From Pseudomonadota bacterium (lineage in GTDB: Bacteria; Pseudomonadota; Gammaproteobacteria; Burkholderiales; Burkholderiaceae_E), in contig JAEWFA010000048.1 in the NCBI GenBank assembly GCA_023389055.1, positions 1-12,526 of the forward strand: a stretch of 12,526 nucleotides of DNA, read 5' to 3'. The first letter of the stretch is position 1. Each line of letters opens with the position of its first letter. A program made the translations under genes and the position numbers. The notes beneath the pieces were generated by a model. It saw only the letters and a program-made list of their open reading frames with translations. It did no database searches and was not told where the DNA came from. Of the stretch, positions 1 to 7,582 are shown one piece after another.

Positions 1-42
1 CACGGCCACGATCTGCTCGACCGAAAAGCGCTTGCGTTTCAC
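1..42 (-). CDS. IS3-family transposase OrfA, N-terminal fragment (cut by window edge)
   Basis: The minus strand reads GTG AAA CGC AAG CGC, giving MKRKRFSVEQIVAV before the window ends. This matches the start of the small HTH-carrying OrfA of one group of IS3-family elements, typically MKRKRFSxEQIVAVLKQAE. In those elements OrfA binds the terminal repeats, and is fused to the DDE OrfB by -1 frameshifting to make the active transposase. The GTG start is supported by a clean AAGGAG at 49-54, six bases upstream. Only 14 residues are visible, so family assignment rests on this short but characteristic string. It lies downstream of, and in the same direction as, the DUF2075 gene. Confidence 0.72.
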   Translation of the reverse strand, partial: MKRKRFSVEQIVAV

Positions 43-48
43 GACAAA

Positions 49-54
49 CTCCTT
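49..54 (-). promoter_or_regulatory. Ribosome binding site of the IS3 orfA
   Basis: AAGGAG on the minus strand, with six bases before the GTG at 42-40. It is what decides the non-ATG start. Directly upstream is a small perfect hairpin (GCCCC / GGGGC, 57-61 and 67-71, loop of five). The hairpin lies outside the AAGGAG and therefore need not block it. Confidence 0.65.
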
Positions 55-116
55 GGGCCCCTGAACGGGGCTCAGTTTGCCGAAAAACTCGCTCTCGATA
101 CTGTCCAGTTCCGCCA

Positions 117-234
117 ATGCAGATCACCGGGTCCCGGATAGGGAACTGCGAGCCGAAATTTCGCCGGCGATCCGCGTTTTCCAGCCGGTCGCGTAGTGAA
201 AACGAATTCGGCAGTAGAGACGCTCACGCAAACG
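117..234. other. Spacer between the IS end and the DUF2075 gene
   Basis: There is no convincing gene here. A 10-base palindrome TCGCCGGCGA sits at about 164-173. I see no stem followed by a T-run that would make a clear intrinsic terminator after the DUF2075 stop codon. The open frames crossing this stretch have no recognisable protein features. Confidence 0.5.
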
Positions 235-2199
235 TCACGCTTTAAGCGATCGAAGCTCACGCATCCCCACGGCGAGAAGTCGCTCGTACGTCGTATTCAT
301 TCTCGGATCAGGCGGCACGAACACAACGGTCCCGTCCCTGCCACGCGTCAAGAGAACGCGATAGACATTCTTGCGGACCGTGAGTGGATCCTTCAGAGGC
401 GGTCGGTTCTTCCCCGCATAACTGATCGACCAATCGCGCACGTCCCATAGGAGGTCGGACCCCCAAGCGAGCAGCGCACAATCCAGTTCCAGCCCCTGCG
501 AGGAGAACTCCGTCGCCACCGTCTGCAAGCGGCAGCACGATTGCGGATCGAAAGGATCGGCGTTGTACCAAGGTCCGACACGAAGTTTCTTCGTCGTCTG
601 GAACGTGTTGTCCACGCCGTACTGCGGGAGCCACTTGTCTTTCGACGAAGCCACGATTCCATATCGAGCGAACCGCGCATCCGCGTACCGTTCGCGCAGA
701 TATCCGCGCGCGAGTTCTAGATCGCGCGTTACGAAGAATCGATGGCCACCTTCATGCAATTCGTCGGCCAACTCATGAAGAACATCCGGCGCCACCCGAT
801 CCAACAGACCGGCCACGAACTGGTGCACGCGTGGTGTCAGGTGAAAACGAATCTCGGTATCTAGACTAAGCGTTGGATGCCAACGAGTTGCACTTTGCAA
901 CTCTTTAAAAATTTCGGCGTGGGCCGGCGCGCCGTGGATAGTCCAAGCCGTCGCATGAGCCGATCGCCGCACCGCCTCGTACCACAGCGGAATGCCGCCC
1001 TCCTCACCAACGTGAATCGCCTGACCGCTGCCGATCAATGCAACGAGCACACACCACTGAGGAATGCGCTCGCAGAACTCAATTAGATGCTCAGGTTCGG
1101 ACAACCCCACGTCGCTCTTGTGAACGTGCGCAACCCGCTCCGCATCGTGGGCGCGCTGTGCCTCGTCAAACACGATGAGATGTTCGGGTGGCACTGGGCG
1201 ATCAGGCCTCGAATGTTGCTGCACGTAGTTCTTGATCGCCTGGACGAAGGTTCGGCCGCCCCCTCCAGCGTCTTGTAGTGCGTGCTGCAAGACCTGCACC
1301 AACGGCCCGTTTCCCGAGAGGTACACCGCGGGAGATGCCAACTTACCATTCGCACGCGGGACGGCGATTTCATCGAGCCAATGCGCGTGCACCAGTTGCA
1401 GCCCGACCAACGTCTTGCCGGAACCGGGAACGCCACTCAGCAAAACCAGATGTCGCGTTCTAGTCCGCGCTGCTTCACGAGCAACCTCCGAGATATGCCG
1501 CAGCGCTGGGTCCGTTGCAGCCCGCGCGCGCTTGATCATCGGCAGCTCTCGCCCATGGAACAACTCCCGCGCCGCTTGAACGATAGTAGGCAAAGGCGCG
1601 TAGGCGTCGATCGCGAGGAACTCCTCGGGGCCGACGATCGCCTGACCGTCGGCAGAAAGGCCTTCCAGCAACGCATCGAGCCCTTCCGGCCCGACAATGT
1701 AGACGCCATCACGCTCGATAGGCGTCGCACCGCCCCCACGCACGAGCAGCGCAGGCGTCACCGAGCGCCCCGCGCATGCCGCGTGGTAGGCGCGAAGGTC
1801 GCGCGCGTAGCCCATTGCCTGGTCGATTGCAGCTTGGGAAGCGTGCAAAGCGCCCTTCAATTCGAGCACCGCAACGCAGCCGCGCTGGAGGACGACGACA
1901 TCGGGTCGCCGCGAGTCGCGGGGCAATTCGTATTCAAGGATCGCCGTGTATTCTCGAGCGCCAAGGTCGCGGGCCTCCAGCTCGCGGCACTCGCGCTGAA
2001 GCCAGGGGATCGACTGATCCCAGGCGCGGATCTGCTCTAGCGAGGCATCGGTGACGAACCGCTGCAACTGCAGTCGGACGACCCGTGGTTCAGAACGGGA
2101 GAACGTCTCCAGCGTTGATTGCCAACCGAAGCGGTCGTAACGCGCAATATTTTCCATTCCTCGAGGATCGGCGCCATTCACGCGCGACCAGGTACTCAT
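235..2199 (-). CDS. DUF2075-type SF1 helicase/ATPase with N-terminal PD-(D/E)XK domain
   Basis: A 654-residue protein. Residues about 80-160 carry a PD-(D/E)XK-like core: PD at 99-100, then strand VAVLELKG with E113-x-K115. The rest is a superfamily 1 P-loop core of DUF2075 type: Walker A GVPGSGKT (256-263), Walker B LIVFDEAQ (341-348), motif III-like IGSGQAIHVGE (389-399), motif V-like TEFSSQGLELD (563-573) and motif VI-like YRVLLTRGRDG (613-623). All NTPase motifs look intact. By family this is an ATP-driven DNA translocase or helicase; the nuclease role of the N-terminus is inferred from the motif. The ATG overlaps the NurA stop (ATGA), so it is the last gene of the coupled set. A later in-frame ATG (residue 15) is possible. 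Its GC content is somewhat higher than that of the upstream HerA gene. Confidence 0.85.
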   Translation of the reverse strand: MSTWSRVNGADPRGMENIARYDRFGWQSTLETFSRSEPRVVRLQLQRFVTDASLEQIRAWDQSIPWLQRECRELEARDLGAREYTAILEYELPRDSRRPDVVVLQRGCVAVLELKGALHASQAAIDQAMGYARDLRAYHAACAGRSVTPALLVRGGGATPIERDGVYIVGPEGLDALLEGLSADGQAIVGPEEFLAIDAYAPLPTIVQAARELFHGRELPMIKRARAATDPALRHISEVAREAARTRTRHLVLLSGVPGSGKTLVGLQLVHAHWLDEIAVPRANGKLASPAVYLSGNGPLVQVLQHALQDAGGGGRTFVQAIKNYVQQHSRPDRPVPPEHLIVFDEAQRAHDAERVAHVHKSDVGLSEPEHLIEFCERIPQWCVLVALIGSGQAIHVGEEGGIPLWYEAVRRSAHATAWTIHGAPAHAEIFKELQSATRWHPTLSLDTEIRFHLTPRVHQFVAGLLDRVAPDVLHELADELHEGGHRFFVTRDLELARGYLRERYADARFARYGIVASSKDKWLPQYGVDNTFQTTKKLRVGPWYNADPFDPQSCCRLQTVATEFSSQGLELDCALLAWGSDLLWDVRDWSISYAGKNRPPLKDPLTVRKNVYRVLLTRGRDGTVVFVPPDPRMNTTYERLLAVGMRELRSLKA

Positions 2200-3563
2200 T
2201 CAGATGCCATCCCGGCCTTCGCAAATGTCCCAAGTATTTGTTTACTCGGAAAATCCGACAGCGATACCAGCTTGTTTGCTAACGCTACGGGGATCAAGGC
2301 GTTGTCGTACATACTGCACTTCAGCTCGCCAACGAGACCAAGAACTTGGTCGAGATGCGGAATGCTCTCGGGCATCGGGCTGCCGGTATATTCGGTAGCC
2401 GGCACCGTCGCGACGTGCATCTCACCCGTCTTCGCGCGGAAGATCACTTTTTGGCCGTAGTAAGTGTTCTGGCCGTAGCTCGTCGAACCGTCGCCGCCCG
2501 GAACGATGTACTTGCGAATGTAGTTGTCTCCGACGACTAGGTAGGAGCCGGCCGGTAACCGTTCCTGAATGGTGGCGGCATGTTCCACAAACGCGCCGCT
2601 CTTTTCGAGACCAACGAGGCGGATTGTCGGGCCCGCCGAGCCCCGTGGCTCGCTCAGCAGATACTCAACCAGCTCACGCATAGGTTTGTACAGTGGCGCC
2701 ACGAGACCGAAGAACGCGAGCGGGCCGTCCTTGATGAACAGTATTTGCCGGAGCAGCGACTCCTTCATGTTCAAGATGCTATAAATGAGATGCACAAGCA
2801 CGAGCTGTTCGAGCATCGTCATCACGTAGGCAGAGATGCCCGAAGCACCAGTCTCTTCGTCTACGCGCTCGTGAAGCCGAAACACGTCGGTGAGGTAGAC
2901 CGGCCGGTCGCAGGTCGGGCAGCTGCGTGCCGTTCCATCGCCGTATCGAAAAGTGATCACTCCTTGTCCGCACTCGAACGGGCAGTGCGCTAACTCGATC
3001 CCGAGCGACTCGTCTGGCGTGCGCGCCCAGCGCCGAAAGAGAAACCACTTAAGACTCGTAATGAGCTGTTCGCCGTCGGTGCCTCGCTTCCGCTCGAAGA
3101 AGTCAAACACAGTCTTCCTGATCGTAGCGGCCAGTGAAGTCTGGCCTTGGTGCCGGATCCCCTTGGTTGGAAGTACGAGTGTGTAGCGCTCGATATTCTT
3201 GAGCTTCTGCAGATCCTCCGGCGCGATGAATCGCTTTGCGTCTAGTCCGCGCAGATCCGAGAGCTGAAAGAGCAGCGGCCCGAACGTAAAGAACGCGATG
3301 CACGCCGACGGGTACTCGTCTCGAACAAAAGTCTCCGCGTAGCCGCCGTCGACCGCGATGACCGTAGTGACCTCCGAGGTGTCGACATCCTTCGCGTCCC
3401 GCAGCAATGAGGTCAGCGAGGAAGGATCAGGCGGCGACGGAAGAACGCACTGTGAGATGTAAGCCTGGACATCGGCGTTGTTGATTATCTCGGTGTGCGC
3501 AATCTTGCTCGCTCGCTCCATGGGCTTCCGCCCTTTACTCGAGTACCCCACGGCGCCTCTCAA
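2196..3563 (-). CDS. NurA-domain nuclease with four-cysteine insertion
   Basis: A 455-residue protein if started at the TTG at 3563. It has the two NurA hallmarks: IAVDGGY with D72, and LFIKDGPL with D279. A C-terminal YDNALIPVALANK segment fits the last conserved NurA region. NurA enzymes are Mn-dependent DNA nucleases that work with a HerA ATPase, and the adjacent upstream gene is a HerA. Between the two catalytic blocks sits C194-x3-C198 ... C215-x2-C218, a zinc-ribbon-like segment. The TTG start overlaps the HerA stop (TTGA), matching the 4-base overlaps of the neighbouring junctions. An ATG at 3521 (441 residues) is the alternative, with only a weak upstream purine run. The stop overlaps the next gene's ATG. 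Family call is firm; exact start is not. Confidence 0.85.
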   Translation of the reverse strand: MRGAVGYSSKGRKPMERASKIAHTEIINNADVQAYISQCVLPSPPDPSSLTSLLRDAKDVDTSEVTTVIAVDGGYAETFVRDEYPSACIAFFTFGPLLFQLSDLRGLDAKRFIAPEDLQKLKNIERYTLVLPTKGIRHQGQTSLAATIRKTVFDFFERKRGTDGEQLITSLKWFLFRRWARTPDESLGIELAHCPFECGQGVITFRYGDGTARSCPTCDRPVYLTDVFRLHERVDEETGASGISAYVMTMLEQLVLVHLIYSILNMKESLLRQILFIKDGPLAFFGLVAPLYKPMRELVEYLLSEPRGSAGPTIRLVGLEKSGAFVEHAATIQERLPAGSYLVVGDNYIRKYIVPGGDGSTSYGQNTYYGQKVIFRAKTGEMHVATVPATEYTGSPMPESIPHLDQVLGLVGELKCSMYDNALIPVALANKLVSLSDFPSKQILGTFAKAGMASE

Positions 3564-5500
3564 CTCTTCACGGCGCTGAAGCGCTCGATCTGAACCGGGA
3601 CGATGAAGGCGTTCGAGTAGGTCTTCATGCGAATAAAGCCCTTGTCGGTAGTCCGACGAAGACTCTCGACGAAATCCTCGAAGTCGTAGTATTTCGCAAC
3701 TTCACGAAGTTCGTCATTGTTGTTTAGGTGGGAAACAAACCAGTTCTGTGTGTTCTTTAGCACGTTTGCCGAAATTGAGCTCACTTCCTGCGTCGCGTAG
3801 ATAAGTCCGAGGTTTAGCTTCGCGCCTTCCTTTGCGATACGATTGTAGATAAGCGTGAGGTCGGACTCGTTCTTCTTAGGAAAGAGGTTGTGAGCCTCCT
3901 CAAAGTACATTTGCACAAAGTTCGCTTCCTGGTTACCGATGAAGCGAGACATAGCTTCACTAAAGATTGCAGCGCACAGACGGTCAGAATATGTACGCTG
4001 AAGACGTGGTTCGCCCTGGGATAGGTCGATGATTACGATCTTGCCGGCGCGGAGGAGTTCAACCACCTCGTCCTCGTAGGAGTTCTGCAGTGTCGCAGTG
4101 TGGTGGTCCCGCATCGGGATGAGCTTTCTGAATCCTGCCTCCGTTGCCTGGGCCCCTGGTTTCGCCTTGCGGGTGAGAAAGCGCATCAAGCTTTTGAGAT
4201 CCTCGTCCGCCCACTCCCGACCCTTCGATTTGTATGTAGAAAAAAACGGATCAGCTTCATAATTATCCCAGACCCACGTAAACCACCGGATTGCTTGATC
4301 AGGCGTTATCCCTGCTAGCGGATCTATGTTCGTGGCGGCATTTATTTCCTTGGCACCAGTGAACTTGATCTTGAGGTTTGATGGAATCGTGAACCCTGCC
4401 GCAGCAAGGATGGCCTGATAACAAGCCTTACGGCGCTCGTACCGGGTTTTCGCGCTCACGTCATTGGGATCGGCGGGCTCCCAGCTTACGTTCACAAACG
4501 CTTGTGTGTAGATCGCCTTGTCGTCTTGGAGGCTCGACCGAAGCATTTCGAAGCCGGCGACGACATCAGCAAAGAAGTTCAACTTCATCACCTTGAAGCC
4601 GGGCTTCTGGAGGATGCTGTATCGGGTCACGTCTTCGCCATAGAGCTGGTAGATCGCGGTCCCTTGATCCTGCTGATTGTCGTTGGCGTATTCGCCATTT
4701 ACGTCGAATATAATCTGGCCAATCGGCTTCACGACCTTCGTATTAAGCTGCGCCCCTGCGGGCGCAAGCTCGGCGGTCGCTTTGATGACCATCTTCACCG
4801 TGTTCGACTTGCCGGTTCGAGTCATGCCAAAAAGCGCAGTGCGCTTGCCCAAATAATCGAACGCATTGACGTAGACCGGCACGTCCGCCGTGGCCGTATG
4901 GCGTCGACTTGATGCGTAGCGAACGGAGCCAATACGTTGGTCTCCCTTGCCGCCCGGGACGGCCTCGCCATCTCGAAAGTTGACGATGTATTCCAGCACG
5001 GGACCGGTTGGTCGATAGACCGAGTAGTTGTTCGGCCCGTAGAAGTTGTCTACGTCGGCTCCAAAACGTGTCTTGCCGGTAACGTCGCGATAGAAGGAGC
5101 CGAGCACGCGACACGCCAGGCCGGAGAACTGAAACTCATAACGCGTATAGCTGTCGAGTTTCGCCGCGGCCGGTTTGTTTGCCGTGGCGTCGGAGACCGC
5201 GTTCTCCTTGTAGTAATCGACCATCGCTGCCACAACGTCCGAGTCCGACGGGAGCGTAGTTGGGCCGAGGACGCGAAGAAGCACAACCTCGGGGTTTTTT
5301 CCCGCGTTATCGTAGACTGCAACGAGGAAAGTTCCCGCTGCGATCCCGCCGACCTTTTCTTTCCAGTGGTCGTTCGAGAGCAACTTCATATGAGAGAAGT
5401 CGAAGTAGAAGGGGCGACCCACAAAGGCATCGGGAACAATCGCGGCCGTGAAGAGATCGACAGCGGCGAGCGACTTAAGCTGGTCATTGATTGAGATCAT
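3560..5500 (-). CDS. HerA-type (DUF87) hexameric DNA-translocating ATPase
   Basis: A 646-residue protein. The first 200 residues form the HAS-barrel-like N-terminal region. The ATPase core follows: Walker A GMTRTGKS (225-232), FDVNGEY (265-271), VIIDLSQGE (489-497), Walker B MYFEEAHNLF (531-540), and the HerA signature RIAKEGAKLNLGLIYATQ (554-571) followed by LKNTQNWFVSHLNN. By family it forms a hexameric ring that pumps or unwinds duplex DNA and feeds a partner nuclease. The partner here should be the overlapping NurA gene downstream. A GAGG lies just upstream of the ATG at 5500, which overlaps the methyltransferase stop (ATGA). Residues about 310-430 are an insertion with no motif I recognise, between the Walker A block and the second half of the core. 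Confidence 0.9.
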   Translation of the reverse strand: MISINDQLKSLAAVDLFTAAIVPDAFVGRPFYFDFSHMKLLSNDHWKEKVGGIAAGTFLVAVYDNAGKNPEVVLLRVLGPTTLPSDSDVVAAMVDYYKENAVSDATANKPAAAKLDSYTRYEFQFSGLACRVLGSFYRDVTGKTRFGADVDNFYGPNNYSVYRPTGPVLEYIVNFRDGEAVPGGKGDQRIGSVRYASSRRHTATADVPVYVNAFDYLGKRTALFGMTRTGKSNTVKMVIKATAELAPAGAQLNTKVVKPIGQIIFDVNGEYANDNQQDQGTAIYQLYGEDVTRYSILQKPGFKVMKLNFFADVVAGFEMLRSSLQDDKAIYTQAFVNVSWEPADPNDVSAKTRYERRKACYQAILAAAGFTIPSNLKIKFTGAKEINAATNIDPLAGITPDQAIRWFTWVWDNYEADPFFSTYKSKGREWADEDLKSLMRFLTRKAKPGAQATEAGFRKLIPMRDHHTATLQNSYEDEVVELLRAGKIVIIDLSQGEPRLQRTYSDRLCAAIFSEAMSRFIGNQEANFVQMYFEEAHNLFPKKNESDLTLIYNRIAKEGAKLNLGLIYATQEVSSISANVLKNTQNWFVSHLNNNDELREVAKYYDFEDFVESLRRTTDKGFIRMKTYSNAFIVPVQIERFSAVKS

Positions 5501-6720
5501 CGGTCCTCGGTTGGGCTATCGGCCCAAGTAGTCGCGTGGGTCCAGTCTCGGCTGCAGTTCGCCGGCGGCAACTTATGCACACTATGTGGAGGAGCCAGGA
5601 CGAGGATGCGGTCCACTTTGGTTGCGTTTCCGCGCTTTGCATGGCCCCATATGCGGCTAACCTTATGCTGCTCAGGTAGGTAATCATTTATCATGGCAAG
5701 GCATCGCCAGCCCGCGGGCTTAGCGGCATTGACCCACACTGACCGCGCAAGGTTCAATGTCGTCGCCTTATCGCCTTTAGCAGTCACGTCGCCCACCATA
5801 AGACAAAGATAGCCATCTTGTGCAACTGTCTTCTCCGCACCGGCGAGGAATTCAGTCATGAACAACAGGTATTTGGCAAGCGAAGCAGTGGCCACGAGCT
5901 TTCTATCCACCGCGTTGGGCTCATGCCCGAGCATCCAAAGCCGAATCCAGTTGTACTTCCCGTATTTGATGACGTTAAGGTACGGCGGTGAGGTGAACAC
6001 AAGTCGAGCGGGCGCGCCGAGGGGGCCCGGCACTCTTGCGTCGCCGAGCCACGCGCGTCCACGCGCAGCGCCTACGCCGGGAAGATTCAGTCGTTCCGCC
6101 TTCGCTGCGGCCATTTCAAAAACGTCCACATCGGGAGCCTTTAGATCATGCTCCCAGATGTAGCGTCGGACATAATCGGGCGACATCGAGAAGGTATTGG
6201 GCATGCTTATTGACAATCCCCTTGCAGGAGAGCCAGGTTTGAAGTTCGCATGCATGAGCCCTAGGATCGTCGCCATTACAAACCGATCGGTTCTATTCTC
6301 GATATCGAGTTCGGCGCGAAGCCAGCAAAGTTGCCGAAGCACCTTCGGCGTGTAAAGCATCGCTACATGATCGGGAGCCGAGCCGAGCGCTCTTCTTGGC
6401 TGGTGCTTCTTGAGGTTCCCGAGCCGGGCTTTCACCGCACTTAGCGTGGGCGGGTCGACCTTGGCGCCGGTGAGCACGTACGCTAATGGGTTTGCGTCGG
6501 ACCCCATTCCGATGCGACCAAGGCGACACGCCTCCAGAGGGGCCGTGCCACGACCCGAGAACGGGTCGTACACAATGTCTCCGACCTCGGTCAGCCACTC
6601 GATAAAAACGCGGGGCACATGCGGCGGAAACATGGCGAAGTACGAGCAAAGGCTGTGGAGCGGGTGCCCCCACCGTCGCGGCGCTTGTCGCCAGCGTTCC
6701 GCTATTGAGCCCACACTCAC
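5497..6720 (-). CDS. SPPY-type DNA methyltransferase (N4-cytosine or N6-adenine)
   Basis: A 407-residue protein. Motif I, for SAM binding, is DPFSGRGTAPLEA (52-64). The catalytic motif IV is TSPPYLN (243-249). An approximately 180-residue segment between them probably holds the target recognition region. Near the end, KVDRILVLAPP (368-378) resembles the closing strand of this family. SPPY is more usual for N4-cytosine than N6-adenine enzymes, but it does not settle the base. The GTG start at 6720 has GAAGGG at 6729-6734; a second GTG at 6714 is possible. The frame stays open upstream through the spacer but offers no ATG/GTG/TTG there. The stop overlaps the HerA start (ATGA). Role inferred: self-marking within the cassette. 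Confidence 0.87.
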   Translation of the reverse strand: MSVGSIAERWRQAPRRWGHPLHSLCSYFAMFPPHVPRVFIEWLTEVGDIVYDPFSGRGTAPLEACRLGRIGMGSDANPLAYVLTGAKVDPPTLSAVKARLGNLKKHQPRRALGSAPDHVAMLYTPKVLRQLCWLRAELDIENRTDRFVMATILGLMHANFKPGSPARGLSISMPNTFSMSPDYVRRYIWEHDLKAPDVDVFEMAAAKAERLNLPGVGAARGRAWLGDARVPGPLGAPARLVFTSPPYLNVIKYGKYNWIRLWMLGHEPNAVDRKLVATASLAKYLLFMTEFLAGAEKTVAQDGYLCLMVGDVTAKGDKATTLNLARSVWVNAAKPAGWRCLAMINDYLPEQHKVSRIWGHAKRGNATKVDRILVLAPPHSVHKLPPANCSRDWTHATTWADSPTEDR

Positions 6721-6841
6721 GGGCAGTTCCCTTCGAACACGGGCAATATCATGACGGGCGCCGGCATAAGCGGCGGCCGAAGACCTATGCCGCGGGCCGG
6801 ACGACCTCCGCTCGATACCGAGTGCGTCACCGGCACGATTC
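6721..6841 (-). promoter_or_regulatory. Spacer with hairpin between the nuclease and methyltransferase genes
   Basis: A 121-base spacer holds a 7-base inverted repeat, CGGCATA (6762-6768) and TATGCCG (6786-6792). The 17-base loop between them is GC-rich. It lies about 40 bases upstream of the methyltransferase GTG. It could be a transcript hairpin separating expression of the nuclease gene from the methyltransferase-HerA-NurA-helicase run, or an operator. No clear -35/-10 pair is visible. Function is inference. Confidence 0.35.
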
Positions 6842-7582
6842 TTATTTAACGTTGTCGAATCGGTTTAGCGCCCAACTCACATCCTCAACGCCATTAAGTA
6901 AGAATCGATTACCGCGCTCACGCTCGATCGAAATATTCATTGCATCTCCGTCGCGGATTACTGCCTTGTCGACCAAGCGACGAATCTCGCTGCTGAGAAG
7001 AACGAGATGCTCACACGCATTTCGAGTGTCTTCATTGACTCGCATAACGAGTACATAGAACGTCGAGGAGGCATCCTTAGAACCGAAGGCGCGCTTCGTT
7101 ACTCTGAATTGGTACTTGCTCTGCGAAGAAGCATTCGCCGTCTTGACTTGAATGTGAAAGTACGAATCCTCTTTGTTAGCCACGATGTCTATCCCGTCAT
7201 CCACGGTCATGACTGAGGCGTTGAAACCGTAGAATAAAAGCTCAGACATGACAGCGTACTCACCGGCCTTGCCGGTAAATTGCGACGAAACCTTCGGCTG
7301 TTCAGGTACTTTAAACGTCTTAGCGACTGATTTTCTGCCGACTCTTAGTCGATACACCCCTCGTCGGAAACCACCGACCTTGTTTTTTGGTTTTGAAAAG
7401 AGAGAACTGCCTTTTCGCTTCTTGACGTCAGCCGCCAGTACGGCCGACACCTTCTGCGCCAGGATCTCTGGCGTTACCTGCATGTTGGGGTACTTAGCAA
7501 GTATCGCCTGGGCTACGTCATCGACGTGCATCGTTCCCCGCTTCTCGGCGAAGACCTCCACGACCTGCTCGATCAACTTCAT
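6842..7582 (-). CDS. HARE-HTH domain fused to PD-(D/E)XK nuclease-like domain
   Basis: A 246-residue protein from the ATG at 7582 (249 from a TTG at 7591; the numbering here uses the longer form). Residues 4-83 fit the HARE-HTH winged-helix fold: an opening helix, then GTMHVDDVAQAI, and a closing GGFRRGVYRL strand. This domain is found in restriction and modification proteins and is thought to read DNA state. Residues 105-185 look like a PD-(D/E)XK nuclease of the Holliday-resolvase/DUF4365-like kind: GKAGEYAV (E111), DDGIDIV (D135), then HIQVKTA, with Q148-x-K150 in place of E-x-K. It is separated from the methyltransferase by 121 bases. The frame is open upstream to 7777 without a normal start codon. 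Nuclease activity is inferred. Confidence 0.75.
   Translation of the reverse strand: MKLIEQVVEVFAEKRGTMHVDDVAQAILAKYPNMQVTPEILAQKVSAVLAADVKKRKGSSLFSKPKNKVGGFRRGVYRLRVGRKSVAKTFKVPEQPKVSSQFTGKAGEYAVMSELLFYGFNASVMTVDDGIDIVANKEDSYFHIQVKTANASSQSKYQFRVTKRAFGSKDASSTFYVLVMRVNEDTRNACEHLVLLSSEIRRLVDKAVIRDGDAMNISIERERGNRFLLNGVEDVSWALNRFDNVK

Larger units (their letters stand above)
1..116 (-). mobile_element. End of an IS3-family insertion sequence (outer boundary estimated)
   Basis: The OrfA start and its ribosome binding site imply that the left terminal inverted repeat of the element lies a few tens of bases upstream, as is usual in IS3 elements. A candidate outer end is the minus-strand 5'-TGGCGGAACTGGACAG reading leftward from base 116. 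It begins with the TG typical of IS3 ends and lies about 74 bases from the orfA start. The opposite end is outside the window, so the repeat cannot be confirmed, nor the 3-4 base target duplication. The boundary is inference. Confidence 0.4.
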
